A DNA stretch of 64,000 nt from Opitutus sp. GAS368 (GCF_900104925.1 NZ_LT629735.1:1334291-1398290); one strand, 5' to 3'. Positions 18,824 through 26,697 are shown, numbered from the stretch's first letter. The notes: generated from the sequence alone by a model not told the origin. Program-made: numbers and translations.

Positions 18824-20095
18824 TCAGCGCGCCAGCGGCTTGAGCAGCGCGAATTTCCCGCTCGACGCGGGCTGGATGAATTTCCGGCGAAACAGGTTCA
18901 CGCGCATCCCCTCGCCCAGCGCCCCGGCGATCGCCTGATCCAGCCCGGCCGGCGCCGCCTCATCGGCCACGTATTGGAAATCCCAGCGGTTGTCGGAGCC
19001 CTGCACCAGGCTCCAGTGCCAGCAGGCGAAGTTCTCCGGCATCGCCGCGTCGATCTCGAACGCCGACACCACGCGCCCATCCGCGCTGAAGAACAGGTCC
19101 CGCTCCCGCCCGAGGATCCGGTAGCCCGCGGGCGTGCGCCGCACGATATCCCCGGTGAAATAGCGCAGCAGCGGCATCGCCTCGCGGTCGCGTGTCGTCA
19201 CGTTGATCTGGAAAACCTCCGGCAGCTCCGGGCGCCAGGCCACGAGCTCGACGAAGGCGTTGCCGTCGATCGCCCGCAGGTTGTCGGCAAACGCGTCGCC
19301 CACGAAAATGTAGCCGGCCTCGGTCGAGCCGTAGAGATCCACCTGCACGGCGCCGGGAAAAACCTCCGCGAGGCGGCGGCTGTGCTGCCGGCTGGCCTTG
19401 CCGTAGGTCAGGATGATCGTGCGCACGCTCGGCACGCTGACGCGGCGTTTCTTCACGGCCCGCGCCAGCAGCGAGAGATAGACGGGCTCGCCCTCGATGA
19501 CCTCGGGCTTGAGCGCCTGCAGCTCCAGCACAATGCGGTCCCACTCGGCCTCGGCGAAGACGAACGGATCGCTCGAGAGGTTCAGGTAGACGGTGCCGTC
19601 GAAATAGCGGTGCGGGAACGGATGGTCCTCGTAGGGGCAAAGGTTGCTGGAGCAGCCGATCGGCGCGAGCACGGCCTTGCGGTAGGGCCGCTCCGCATAC
19701 TGCGCCAGCTGCGGGTGCGCGAGGTAGGCGCGCTTGAGCTGGGCGTTCCACCAGCCGTCCTCCATCACCACGGTCATCGGCCGCGCCGTGGAGCCCGAGG
19801 TGTGCTCGTATTCGTATTTCTTCTGCGCGAACCCGCGCTCGATCTCCGCGTAATCGGCGAAGAACGCCGTGTGCCCGCGGTCCAGGATCTCCTGCTTGGT
19901 CAGCACCGGGATTTCGCGGTAGCAGGACCACTGCAGCGGCTCGGTGTGCAGCGGGAAGCGCTGGCCGTAAAGCGGGCTGCGCCGGTAGATGGCACGGACC
20001 TCCTGCTCCAACGGCGCCGGCAGGCCGCCCGGACCGGCCGCACCCAACGCCGCGGGGGCGTTGGCAAAGACGGAAGCGGGCGCGGTGGATTCCAT
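18824..20095 (-). CDS. Phenylacetate-CoA ligase-like adenylate-forming enzyme (PaaK-like)
   Basis: A 423-residue member of the ANL superfamily in its PaaK-like branch. The phosphate-binding loop is HTSGSTARPMTV, the A5-type motif is DLYGSTEAGYIF, and the hinge Asp region is YFTGDIVRRTPAGYRILGR. A CoA ligase or acyl-AMP synthetase reaction is expected, but the substrate is unknown. The start at 20095 removes a 38-codon Pro/Arg-rich extension. It stands alone, with the NUDIX gene 138 bases upstream on the same strand. Confidence 0.82.
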   Translation of the reverse strand: MESTAPASVFANAPAALGAAGPGGLPAPLEQEVRAIYRRSPLYGQRFPLHTEPLQWSCYREIPVLTKQEILDRGHTAFFADYAEIERGFAQKKYEYEHTSGSTARPMTVVMEDGWWNAQLKRAYLAHPQLAQYAERPYRKAVLAPIGCSSNLCPYEDHPFPHRYFDGTVYLNLSSDPFVFAEAEWDRIVLELQALKPEVIEGEPVYLSLLARAVKKRRVSVPSVRTIILTYGKASRQHSRRLAEVFPGAVQVDLYGSTEAGYIFVGDAFADNLRAIDGNAFVELVAWRPELPEVFQINVTTRDREAMPLLRYFTGDIVRRTPAGYRILGRERDLFFSADGRVVSAFEIDAAMPENFACWHWSLVQGSDNRWDFQYVADEAAPAGLDQAIAGALGEGMRVNLFRRKFIQPASSGKFALLKPLAR

Positions 20096-20233
20096 TGGGT
20101 CCGGGGAGTTAACGCTGGCCGCCGGCAAAGTCAAACGGGGGCCTTGGCCCGTGAATCCGCGGGAGGACGGAGTTCTCGGGACAAACCCCGGGCCACGAGC
20201 ACGTGGCAACGGAACAGGAGCCTGCAGGGTGCT

Positions 20234-20806
20234 TCATGCTTTTTTCAGCCCGGCCCACACGGGCGTGAAAAGCAGCAGCGCATCCAGGACCATCGCATGG
20301 GTGATGCCGCCGGCGTAGGCCAGCTGGTAGACCTCGTCCACCGGACGGGTCATGATCTCGAATTCCTCGTCGGGGTCCCAGTCGAGTTTCGCCACCGGCC
20401 GGGCGTTCTCCACCAGCACAAGGTGGCAGCGGTTGTTCTGCATGGCCGGATTCGGGTGGACGCTGCCGAGCAGCCGCGCGGACGTGCCGACGTAGCCCGT
20501 TTCCTCCCGCAGTTCGCGCACGCCGGCCGCGATGGCGTCCTCGCCCGGATCCATCACGCCGCCGGGAATCTCCACCGAGAAATCATCGATGCCGTAGCGG
20601 AACTGCCGCACGAGCACGAGGTGCCGCGCGGGGGTCAGCGCCACGACGTTCACCCAGTCGGGCGGCTGGATGACAAAAAAATCCTGTGGCTTCGGCCGGG
20701 CGGGATGGTGGAAGTCGACGCTCAGCACGTCGAAGATGCGCGTGTGTGCGACCGTGCGGGCGCCCAGTTTTTTCCAACGTTTCGGCGGCGGCGGTTGTTC
20801 AGCCAT
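20234..20806 (-). CDS. NUDIX hydrolase, ADP-ribose pyrophosphatase-like
   Basis: 190 residues with a complete Nudix box, GGVMDPGEDAIAAGVRELREETGYVG, shown here by its ends GGVMDPGED and RELREETGY. The preceding VRQFRYGIDDFSVEIPGG is typical of ADP-ribose or nucleoside-diphosphate-sugar pyrophosphatases. It probably acts in cytoplasmic housekeeping of nucleotide sugars. The upstream side is the repeat region at 20824. Confidence 0.9.
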   Translation of the reverse strand: MAEQPPPPKRWKKLGARTVAHTRIFDVLSVDFHHPARPKPQDFFVIQPPDWVNVVALTPARHLVLVRQFRYGIDDFSVEIPGGVMDPGEDAIAAGVRELREETGYVGTSARLLGSVHPNPAMQNNRCHLVLVENARPVAKLDWDPDEEFEIMTRPVDEVYQLAYAGGITHAMVLDALLLFTPVWAGLKKA

Positions 20807-20823
20807 GGGATTGGTCGGGGATG

Positions 20824-20996
20824 TTTTTAACCACGGATTCCACTGATTATCACGGATATTAAACGCCGGTCAGTTGTAGGAGTCTGCTTGCCGGCGATTC
20901 CGTGCATCGCATTTCGCAGGGCGGCCCGAATCGCCGACAAGCAGGCTCCTACAAATAAAACCCATCCGTGCCATCCGTGGCATCCGTGGCCAAAGA
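20824..20996. repeat. Composite inverted-repeat element (REP-like, two nested families)
   Basis: The inner pair, TTGTAGGAGTCTGCTTGCCG... at 20874-20900 and its complement at 20928-20954, matches at 25 of 27 positions. The outer arms are AACCACGGATTCCACTGATT at about 20829 and the complement of GCCACGGATGCCACGGAT at about 20965-20992. The inner family recurs at 59821-59880. No gene is visible in this stretch. Confidence 0.85.
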
Positions 20997-21012
20997 CCTT
21001 GCTCGTCCCGCC

Positions 21013-21052
21013 AAAATAAAAATGCCTCCGCGACGCAAGGTCTGGGAGGCAT
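21013..21052 (-). terminator. Rho-independent terminator of the LysM gene
   Basis: On the minus strand ATGCCTCC pairs with GGAGGCAT across a 15-base loop, followed by TTTTATTTT. It lies 20 bases after the LysM protein stop. Confidence 0.85.
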
Positions 21053-21072
21053 CGAATTTATTTCCCGAGGAA

Positions 21073-21603
21073 TTACTTCTTCGGGATGTGAATCTTCTGG
21101 CCGACCTTAAGCTTGGTCGGGTCGAGGCCGGGGTTCTCGGCTTCGATGGCATCGACCTTGACGGCGAATTTCTTCGCGATCTTCGAGATCGTGTCACCGG
21201 GGGCGACGGAATAGGTGCCGTCGGCGTTCAGCACGCCGGTCGGGGCGGCGGCGGCACCACCCTTGCCCGGAGCGGGGGCGGGCTTCTTCATGGCCTCCTC
21301 CATCTTGGTGAGCTTGGCGTTGATTGTGCCGATCTCGTTACCGACCTGGTCGAGGGCGGTCTGGATACCGGTGCGCAGGCCCTTGATGTCGGTCTCGGCC
21401 TTGGCCGAGGCGGCGCTCACGGAAGCCTCGAGGGCGGGGATCTTGCTGGAGATCGCCTCCGTGTGCTCACCCACGGTCTTTTGGAGCGTGGAAAGTTTGA
21501 CGAGAGCCACGATCGAGAGGACCAAGGCGAGACCGCCGGCGATCACGCCAACGAGAGGCAAGACGCTGCCGGAGCTGTTACTATCGCGAGAAAGAGTATC
21601 CAT
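21073..21603 (-). CDS. LysM-domain membrane protein
   Basis: 176 residues from the start at 21603. An N-terminal membrane helix (LPLVGVIAGGLALVLSIVAL, about residues 14-36) is followed by an alpha-helical, probably coiled-coil stalk (about 40-110), an Ala/Pro/Gly linker, and a C-terminal LysM domain (YSVAPGDTISKIAKKFAVKV to KLKVGQKIHIPKK). LysM binds N-acetylglucosamine polymers, so the protein probably reaches peptidoglycan from the inner membrane. It has no enzymatic domain. Confidence 0.85.
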   Translation of the reverse strand: MDTLSRDSNSSGSVLPLVGVIAGGLALVLSIVALVKLSTLQKTVGEHTEAISSKIPALEASVSAASAKAETDIKGLRTGIQTALDQVGNEIGTINAKLTKMEEAMKKPAPAPGKGGAAAAPTGVLNADGTYSVAPGDTISKIAKKFAVKVDAIEAENPGLDPTKLKVGQKIHIPKK

Positions 21604-21793
21604 TTGTTTAAGAGATTGAGGGGGCGTATATACGGGCGGTTCCTGTAACGACGCAAGAAGCATTTATAGGCACTTTTCACCCCGGTTGACCTCCCTAACC
21701 TCTTGCCCGGGCGGGTCGGCCCGCGGTTTTACGAGGCAGGTAACCTGGCCATTGACACCTGGCTCCGCAGCGCGTCCCATGCCTCGCACTTAA

Positions 21794-21870
21794 CGGGGTG
21801 TAGCTTAGCCTGGTAGAGCGCCTGGTTTGGGACCAGGAGGTCGCAGGTTCGAATCCTGTCGCCCCGACCA
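21794..21870 (+). tRNA. tRNA-Pro (anticodon TGG)
   Basis: A 77-base cloverleaf. The acceptor CGGGGTG pairs with CGCCCCG, the D-arm is GTAGCTTAGCCTGGTAGAGC, the anticodon stem-loop CCTGG-TTTGGGA-CCAGG reads TGG, the T-arm holds GGTTCGAATCC, and a genomic CCA ends it. A tyrosine recombinase fragment lies directly downstream on the opposite strand, the usual place for an integrated element. Confidence 0.97.
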
Positions 21871-22533
21871 TTCTCTTCCGTCTGATGAATGGACTTTAAC
21901 AGCTTCGACAAGCTGGAGGACCAACTGCCGAATATTGGGCATTTCAGGTGAAACGAGTGAGTGTAGTTGTGCGTTATCCCCTCCCCTGCCCAACCAGGGC
22001 AGTTTCAGCCAGTCGCTCAGGGGAACACCGCGCATATCAGTGTATCGAGTGCCCATCCGGTGTTCGCTTTCGTGCCCAAGTATCGCGTCACACACGCGCT
22101 CGCTCACCCCATGCGCAATGGCGAGTGTCCGCGCCGTTTTCCGGAAGGCATGAAAGTGAACGACACAACCAAGAGCGTCTTTGCGTTCTATTGCCGCCGA
22201 GAACAGATCACGAAGCAGTTGTTTGCGCGTCGGAATGCACTGAAAAACAACGGAGTCGTTGCGGTATTGTTCTCCTCGGAGAATCCACAGTTTTTGAGCC
22301 AGAGGTAGAATAAGAGGGACGACGCGTTCCCGTTTTGTTTTTGTGACATTCGCGCGGAACGTAACTGATGCCGCTTCAAGATTGTTCAGTGTGAAGTCTC
22401 CCCAGACCAAGGATGCTACCTCTCCTTTGCGGCCTGCCGTATAGAACAGCATTTGATAAAACAGGACTCGGTCGGATGAGATGGAAAACAGCGCACTCAG
22501 TTCTTGCTCGGTATAGTGACGAGACGGACGGCG
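21805..22533 (-). pseudogene. Truncated tyrosine recombinase (phage/ICE-type integrase), catalytic domain only
   Basis: Only the catalytic half is recognisable. YTAGRKGEVASLVWGDF supplies the first Arg, HFHAFRKTARTLAIAHG the HxxR pair, LGHESEHRMGTRYTDM the second His and the Tyr nucleophile. The N-terminal core-binding domain is missing: the frame continues to 22833, but that part overlaps a membrane-protein gene and shows no integrase features. The last 22 codons are the antisense of tRNA-Pro, so the true end may have been lost. It does not look like an integron IntI. It is probably a remnant of an element that integrated at tRNA-Pro. Confidence 0.7.
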
Positions 22534-22847
22534 TCCTTCTGCAATAAGCCTACGACTATGAAGTAAGAGCCAGAGGCCAGAATCAAGGCTACGCCGAGAA
22601 GCCAAATCCGAATGATCAACTGCCACCAAGTCTTGGCTCGCATCTTCTTCTTCAACCAATCGAGTGGGAGTATTAGTCCCTGATACTTGTCTAGCTCGAT
22701 GCGGTCGCCACCCCTGAAGACACGAGCATAGCTGCCAATAAAAATATCCGCGATACACAGAATCCAAACAATGAGGACCACGAAGGTGCTGCCCGCCAGA
22801 AGCAGACCTGGTATCGCAGCCAAAAGCAGCCATGGACTTTCTTTCAT
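22497..22847 (-). CDS. Small membrane protein in the tRNA-Pro island, unknown function
   Basis: 116 residues with two hydrophobic hairpins (WLLLAAIPGLLLAGSTFVVL with IVWILCIADIFIG, and IIRIWLLGVALILASGSYFI) flanking a charged central part. It overlaps the remaining recombinase fragment by 37 bases, as if it had replaced the recombinase 5' half. Its upstream flank is related to that of the next membrane gene (see 22856 and 23334). Its base composition is lower in GC than the flanking chromosome. No family is recognised. Confidence 0.6.
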   Translation of the reverse strand: MKESPWLLLAAIPGLLLAGSTFVVLIVWILCIADIFIGSYARVFRGGDRIELDKYQGLILPLDWLKKKMRAKTWWQLIIRIWLLGVALILASGSYFIVVGLLQKDAVRLVTIPSKN

Positions 22848-22855
22848 CTATATTC

Positions 22856-22880
22856 CGCCGATCATTAACGATGAGACACG
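22856..22880. repeat. Conserved 25-base element upstream of island membrane genes, copy 1
   Basis: CGCCGATCATTAACGATGAG followed by ACACG matches the copy at 23334-23358 at 20 of 25 positions. Both copies lie about 9 bases upstream of the start codon of a small membrane-protein gene. They may be old recombination or expression sites of the same cassette type. Confidence 0.5.
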
Positions 22881-22950
22881 CGCGGGCGAGCGCGCTCTGA
22901 ACCTGAAATTAGGGGAGAGGTGGAGCGGAGCTGGGCCATGCGAACCACGG

Positions 22951-23325
22951 TCACTTCCCGCGCGTTGTCTCTGGCAACTGGATCGGCTCTTTCTTCGTCT
23001 GCTCAATGAGCCTCCGTGCTATTGCTGCTGCTTCCTCTAGTGTGACCGAATAGGCGCAAAACAAACCGGCAGCCATGGCAACGAGAACTGTCCAGAATAC
23101 TAGGAACCACTTCGCGATGGAGTCGTGCACATCCGCCCACAATGGGCCGAGCCAAACGAATAATAGGAATACGCCGAGCGCGCTGATGAACCCGAGAGCG
23201 AGCGCCGTGCCCGACTTTCTGGTAATCCGAGACCACTCCCTGATGACTTCTTTTCGGGCAAGGGAAGAAAGCCCGCGCAATTCGGGTAACATGTCCTCGG
23301 GAATCTTAAATCCTCTGCCTGGCAT
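22951..23325 (-). CDS. Small two-helix membrane protein, unknown function
   Basis: 124 residues: a charged N-terminal part (LSSLARKEVIREWSRITRKSG), two membrane helices (TALALGFISALGVFLLFVWL, WFLVFWTVLVAMAAGLFCAY) and a helical tail rich in Ala, Glu and Lys. It is one of a row of minus-strand orphan genes in the tRNA-Pro island. Its 5' flank carries the same short element as the membrane gene downstream. No family is recognised. Confidence 0.62.
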   Translation of the reverse strand: MPGRGFKIPEDMLPELRGLSSLARKEVIREWSRITRKSGTALALGFISALGVFLLFVWLGPLWADVHDSIAKWFLVFWTVLVAMAAGLFCAYSVTLEEAAAIARRLIEQTKKEPIQLPETTRGK

Positions 23326-23333
23326 GTTCTGTT

Positions 23334-23358
23334 CGCCGATTGTTAAAGGTGAGCCACG
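23334..23358. repeat. Conserved 25-base element upstream of island membrane genes, copy 2
   Basis: CGCCGATTGTTAAAGGTGAG followed by CCACG is related to the copy at 22856. It contains a small hairpin-forming unit, GTGAGC-CAC-GCTCAC, at about 23349-23363. Confidence 0.5.
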
Positions 23359-23441
23359 CTCACCCGAAAAGAGAACGGAGTCGAGAGCGGGGATGGCATG
23401 GGCGAATCAGGCGGGACGGGGAACGTTGGCTCTAGTGGCTG

Positions 23442-23448
23442 GTTAGGC
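23442..23448 (-). other. Integron core site (half attC) at a cassette stop codon
   Basis: GTTAGGC on the plus strand is GCCTAAC on the coding strand and includes the TAA stop of the zinc-ribbon gene. No matching GTTRRRY partner is recognisable within 120 bases, so this attC appears decayed or rearranged. Confidence 0.5.
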
Positions 23449-23715
23449 ATCTTCTTCGCAGTCGCAATAGATCACTTGTCCTCCGCATACCGGGCATCTC
23501 TCTACATCGCATCCTGGGACATGAAGCTGCCCCTTTGAAACGCCGCAATCGTGACACGGCTTACGATCTGCGCCCCAATCTTCCTTCTCTGCTCCGTAAC
23601 GAACACGCGGCTGATCGACGCCAATAAGACGGACAACGGTGACATTTTGGGCTGCAGCGATTTCTTCAGGAGAACGCACGGAGAGGATGTTCTGCCTAAC
23701 GTTGAGTTCAGCCAC
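23443..23715 (-). CDS. Cassette-borne small zinc-ribbon-like protein
   Basis: Up to 90 residues. The C-terminal half carries paired cysteines, CHDCG, HVPGC and CPVCGG followed by CDC, which suggests a zinc-binding ribbon. The frame opens at a GTG at 23715 inside the attC site; a GTG at 23679 ([19 protein letters not shown]) is the more likely start for a self-contained cassette. The stop codon lies inside GCCTAAC, an attC R''-type core, as in many integron cassettes. The role is unknown. Confidence 0.65.
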   Translation of the reverse strand: MAELNVRQNILSVRSPEEIAAAQNVTVVRLIGVDQPRVRYGAEKEDWGADRKPCHDCGVSKGQLHVPGCDVERCPVCGGQVIYCDCEEDA

Positions 23716-23750
23716 CCTCCGGTGGGGTTGGCTGCGAGGATTGGTTAGGC
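23694..23750 (-). other. Integron attC site (57 bp)
   Basis: GCCTAAC at 23694 and GTTAGGC at 23744 are perfect complementary core sites (consensus RYYYAAC and GTTRRRY) 57 bases apart. Between them CAGCCACCC and CCGGTGGGGTTGGCTG form an imperfect inner stem around TCCGG. Core matches, spacing and inner symmetry all fit attC. The stop codon of the gene at 23745 lies inside the core, as is common for cassettes. Confidence 0.85.
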
Positions 23751-23972
23751 TTTCTTGGAAATGACTTCACGGATGGTCGCTTGAATGCGGGGAATATCGT
23801 CAGTCGGAAAGAACCAGAAAATGTCCTCTCCCGACTCGTCGGCTTGTGGCTCAGGATTATTAGAAACGCTAAACCTCACTCTCTTCTTCCGCAGCGCTTC
23901 CATAACGCGTGGCGTGTCAGCCGGGGCGACTGTGGCGAAAACAGAATTGGGGTCGTGAATGGGAGTTTGCAT
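23745..23972 (-). CDS. Cassette-borne 75-residue protein, unknown function
   Basis: A small acidic cytoplasmic protein ([20 protein letters not shown], then a Pro/Glu/Asp-rich linker and [20 protein letters not shown]). It is flanked by attC-type cores on both sides: its stop codon is inside the site at 23694-23750, and a GTTAGGC core lies 16 bases upstream of its ATG (coding strand). It therefore has the outline of a complete integron cassette of about 250 bases. No family is recognised. Confidence 0.68.
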   Translation of the reverse strand: MQTPIHDPNSVFATVAPADTPRVMEALRKKRVRFSVSNNPEPQADESGEDIFWFFPTDDIPRIQATIREVISKKA

Positions 23973-23988
23973 CGCGTCGTTTTTCTAC

Positions 23989-24046
23989 GCCTAACTATGT
24001 ATATGCCAACCGCCGTTTCACGCAGGAAAAGTGCAGGGCGTTACGG
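23989..24046 (-). other. Probable integron attC site (one core degenerate)
   Basis: GCCTAAC at 23989 is a perfect core; GTTACGG at 24040, 58 bases away, is a two-mismatch partner. The inner arms pair poorly. It marks the 5' boundary of the cassette at 23745-23972. Confidence 0.55.
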
Positions 24047-24123
24047 GTTATCATGTTGAAGAAAACCAAGGGTGAATTCCTGACTCCGCGATTATGGCCC
24101 GTAAAAGCGTTTCAGCTTAGGAT

Positions 24124-24357
24124 TCAATTAACGCCTCCGAACGTTCGCTCAAGGGTGAATTGTCCGCCAGCAAGGAGGGCTAGCAGTTCTTGCCAATCCT
24201 CCTCGCTGCTGAGTGTGATGCTCTCTCTAAGTCGATAGGCCCACTTTGAGCCTAGTTTGCGACGAATACCGTCCATATCGACGACGCCGAGCGCACGACC
24301 AAGCTGACCCACACGAGCCCGCCATACGATTGCTCCGGCCGAATGCCACGCAAACAC
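24124..24357 (-). CDS. Small orphan protein in the island
   Basis: Up to 77 residues from a GTG at 24357. The stretch VGQLGRALGVVDMDGIRRKLGS and the helical SSEEDWQELLALLAG look protein-like. The start is uncertain; an internal ATG at codon 28 would give a 50-residue form. It lies in the row of minus-strand genes. No family is recognised. Confidence 0.42.
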   Translation of the reverse strand: MFAWHSAGAIVWRARVGQLGRALGVVDMDGIRRKLGSKWAYRLRESITLSSEEDWQELLALLAGGQFTLERTFGGVN

Positions 24358-24427
24358 ACGGGTGCAGGCTAGGAAGCACGTCTTTCTTCGGAATCAGTGA
24401 CGAGCTACCATAGGCACGAAATGAATC

Positions 24428-24811
24428 TTAGTGCCAGACCCCCTTGTAAGCCATATTGGGCACGATCTTCCATTCGCGTTGGCGGAAGAACTGGAGCGGC
24501 GAAGAGGTCGGAAGATCGGTCGGATAATACAGGTTCAGGACGGTCTCCACGGCGAAGGCGAGCGTTTCCACTGGGTGCGCGTGTGGGAAAATCTCGTTCA
24601 TGACTTTGCCCCTTGCAGCGAGCAGATCCTTGTCCGGTGATTCGCCGAGTTTCCATAGCTTGAACAGCGCCTCGTAGGCCGCGGTTAGATGACGCAAAAC
24701 CTGGTCGCCAGCATCGTGGAGCAATTCGCCGCCCTTATGTGGATTTAGGATGCAGGCCGCGGGGTTTTCTGTCCACGGAGTTTGCTTAATAAGGGTGCCC
24801 TGGCGCTGAAG
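24428..24811 (-). pseudogene. Probable 5'-truncated gene of unknown family
   Basis: The frame is open from a TAG at 24812 to the stop at 24428 (about 127 codons), but no ATG lies near its upstream end; the best start is a TTG at 24724 (98 residues). The whole stretch reads like protein (GGELLHDAGDQVLRHLTAAY, FRQREWKIVPNMAYKGVW). A gene that lost its 5' end on entering the island explains this best. An intact gene with a TTG start is the alternative. Confidence 0.42.
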
Positions 24812-25084
24812 CTAATCAACCTGTTCCAATCCGGTGGTCCTCACTCTAGGAAAAACTGACGCTAACGAATATCTTCCAATCCTGAGTTGGAGCTAATTTG
24901 CGGCTTCCTAGGCAAGCGGCGGGATCGTAAAAAACAGGGCCATGGAGTTAAGGTATCGGTAAACTGCCCCGCTGTGAATAGCTACCGGGCGACAGACGGT
25001 CGGAACGTGGCCGCAAAATCACCGCCTTAAAAGGGGTCGTTTGGCCTTTCGGCGTCAGCTCACGATTGCGGCATAAATCAGTGC
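24812..25084. other. Intergenic region between the island and the PEP-CTERM gene
   Basis: No credible gene in either direction. It is AT-richer up to about 24900, with a small hairpin TTCCAA-TCCTGAG-TTGGAG near 24870-24890. The promoter and ribosome-binding site of the PEP-CTERM gene must lie in its last 150 bases. A nine-base match to the tRNA-Pro 3' end (GGGCGACAG near 24987) is in inverted orientation and is not an attachment-site repeat. Confidence 0.5.
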
Positions 25085-25858
25085 ATGAAAACACCGCTCC
25101 ATCGATGGCTGAGCCTGGCGCTGCTGGGCCTGGGCTGCACAGCGCAAGCGCAGATCGCAATCACCACCGGCTACACGCAGGATTTCAACTCCCTCGGAAC
25201 CGCCTTGCCCGCCGGCTGGGGCGTCTGGACAAATTCGACCGCCACTAGCAATGGGTCTGCTTTCACCTGGAACACCACCCCGGTGGCCAACAACGCCGCG
25301 GCCTCGACCGCCAATTATTTCCGCAACCTGCCCGGGGCCGGGCAGATTTGGTCCGCGGGCCTGTCCTCCGGCAGCGATCGCGCGCTCGCTTGGCGCGCTG
25401 GCGACGCGTCCAGTCGGGACGGTTCCATCACATTCTCTCTGACCAATACTGCGGGCTATAATTTCAACGGCTTGAGTTTTCAACTTTTCACTCCGAACAG
25501 CGCAGGAACCGCAGGCACTTTTCAATTGCAATACCAGATCGGAACCAGCGGGACCTTCACTCAATTGGCTTCGACCTCCTACACAAACAACCCGGCGCAA
25601 AATCCCCTTACTCTCACGACCATCACCCTCACGGGAGCCCAGCTGAGCGTTCTCAACAACCAGTCCGGCCAAGTCACCTTCCGGTTGGATAATACCGCCA
25701 CTACGGGCACCAGCTGGAACACGCTCGCAATAGACAATTTCTCTTACACCGCTTCAGCCACCGCCATCCCGGAGCCGTCCACCTACGCGGCCATTCTCGG
25801 CGTGGTGTCGCTCGCCGGCGTGTTGATCCGCCGGCGCCGGCTACAACGGGTCGCCTGA
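25085..25858 (+). CDS. PEP-CTERM exported protein
   Basis: 257 residues with an N-terminal signal peptide (WLSLALLGLGCTAQA) and a typical C-terminal sorting tail: IPEPSTY, a hydrophobic helix AAILGVVSLAGVLI and RRRR. Such proteins are cut by an exosortase (not in this window) and released or displayed with exopolysaccharide. The Thr/Ser/Asn-rich middle (ITTGYTQDFNSLGTALPAGW, later TLAIDNFSYTAS) reads like one beta-sandwich of the lectin/carbohydrate-binding type. It stands alone, with its own terminator. Confidence 0.9.
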   Translation: MKTPLHRWLSLALLGLGCTAQAQIAITTGYTQDFNSLGTALPAGWGVWTNSTATSNGSAFTWNTTPVANNAAASTANYFRNLPGAGQIWSAGLSSGSDRALAWRAGDASSRDGSITFSLTNTAGYNFNGLSFQLFTPNSAGTAGTFQLQYQIGTSGTFTQLASTSYTNNPAQNPLTLTTITLTGAQLSVLNNQSGQVTFRLDNTATTGTSWNTLAIDNFSYTASATAIPEPSTYAAILGVVSLAGVLIRRRRLQRVA

Positions 25859-25880
25859 ACGGAATCGATTCCAAAAACAG

Positions 25881-25912
25881 AAAAACCCGCCGGATTGGCG
25901 GGCTTTCGTTTT
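25881..25912 (+). terminator. Bidirectional rho-independent terminator
   Basis: CCCGCC-GGATT-GGCGGG is followed by CTTTCGTTTT on the plus strand and by TTTTTCTGTTTTT on the minus strand. It serves the PEP-CTERM gene and the convergent gene ending at 25927. Confidence 0.9.
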
Positions 25913-25926
25913 GAGTATGGCGCCGG

Positions 25927-26640
25927 TTACTTACCGGGCGTCTTGAAGCTGAGGCCGGTATCCGCGGGCTTCGCGTCGCCGGGCTTGGCCGCGATGGCCG
26001 GGCTGATGACCAGCAGGGTGGCGCGCTGCGCCCAGCTGCTGGTGGCGTCGATCTTCGAGACTTCCTCGGCGAGCTTCTTCACCTCGTCCGTCTTGCCGGC
26101 ATCCGCCGCAAGCGAGACGAGCTGGTAGGCCGCCTCCGCGCGCGCGCCCTTGCCGAGCGTGGTGTCGGCGCTGACGGCCTTAAGCGCGGCCGAACCGCCG
26201 GCCACGTCGCCGCCATTGAGCTGGCTCACCGCGGCGCCGAGCTTGGCGCGGCCGAGGAGGGCCTCGTTTTTCAGGCTGCCGGCCGCCTTCTGGTAATCGG
26301 CGGCGGCCGTCTTGAAGTCACCGGCGGAAAATTTCTCATCGGCCAGGCGCAGCCAGGCGACGCCGGCGAGCGGGTGGCCGGCATTCGCGCCGGCAAAGCC
26401 CTCGAGCTTGGCGGGCTGGTCGGCGATTTTCGCGTATTCGGCCTGCACGTCCGACTCGCGACCGGCGGCGACGGCCTGCCACGCATAGGTGCCGATGATG
26501 GCCAGCAGCGCCGTGACGCACATCACCAGGATGCCCTGGCGGTTCTTGACCCAGAACGTCTGGACGGCGGTTTCAAAGGCAGGCTCGTAGACCGGGGTGG
26601 TGGCCTGGGGCGACTGGTCGGCGGGGGGAAGTTGACTCAT
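25927..26640 (-). CDS. TPR-like membrane-anchored protein (YfgM-type layout)
   Basis: 237 residues from the start at 26640. A cytoplasmic N-terminus is followed by one membrane helix (GILVMCVTALLAIIGTYAW) and a long Ala-rich helical domain with TPR-like pairs (HPLAGVAWLRLADEKFSAGD, FKTAAADYQKAAGSLKNEAL). This is the layout of YfgM/tetratricopeptide proteins that work beside periplasmic chaperones. No bamB or der gene lies nearby, so that role is only a guess. Confidence 0.72.
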   Translation of the reverse strand: MSQLPPADQSPQATTPVYEPAFETAVQTFWVKNRQGILVMCVTALLAIIGTYAWQAVAAGRESDVQAEYAKIADQPAKLEGFAGANAGHPLAGVAWLRLADEKFSAGDFKTAAADYQKAAGSLKNEALLGRAKLGAAVSQLNGGDVAGGSAALKAVSADTTLGKGARAEAAYQLVSLAADAGKTDEVKKLAEEVSKIDATSSWAQRATLLVISPAIAAKPGDAKPADTGLSFKTPGK

Positions 26641-26697
26641 GGAACCGCGCAGGTTGAGCGGCGTGCCGGAGCGTCTCAAGGCAAAAGACCAAAACCC

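Noticed and set aside
21805-21870. C-terminal residues SGRQDSNLRPPGPKPGALPG of the recombinase frame
   Set aside because: They are the antisense of tRNA-Pro and not a conserved part of a recombinase.
21805-22533. Integron integrase (IntI) as the source of the cassette cluster
   Set aside because: The motifs HFHAFRKT and LGHESEHRMGTRY look like phage or element integrases, and no IntI-specific insert is visible.
24980-24996. Possible right-hand attachment site with a match to the tRNA-Pro 3' end
   Set aside because: Only nine bases match and the orientation is inverted, so it is not an att direct repeat.
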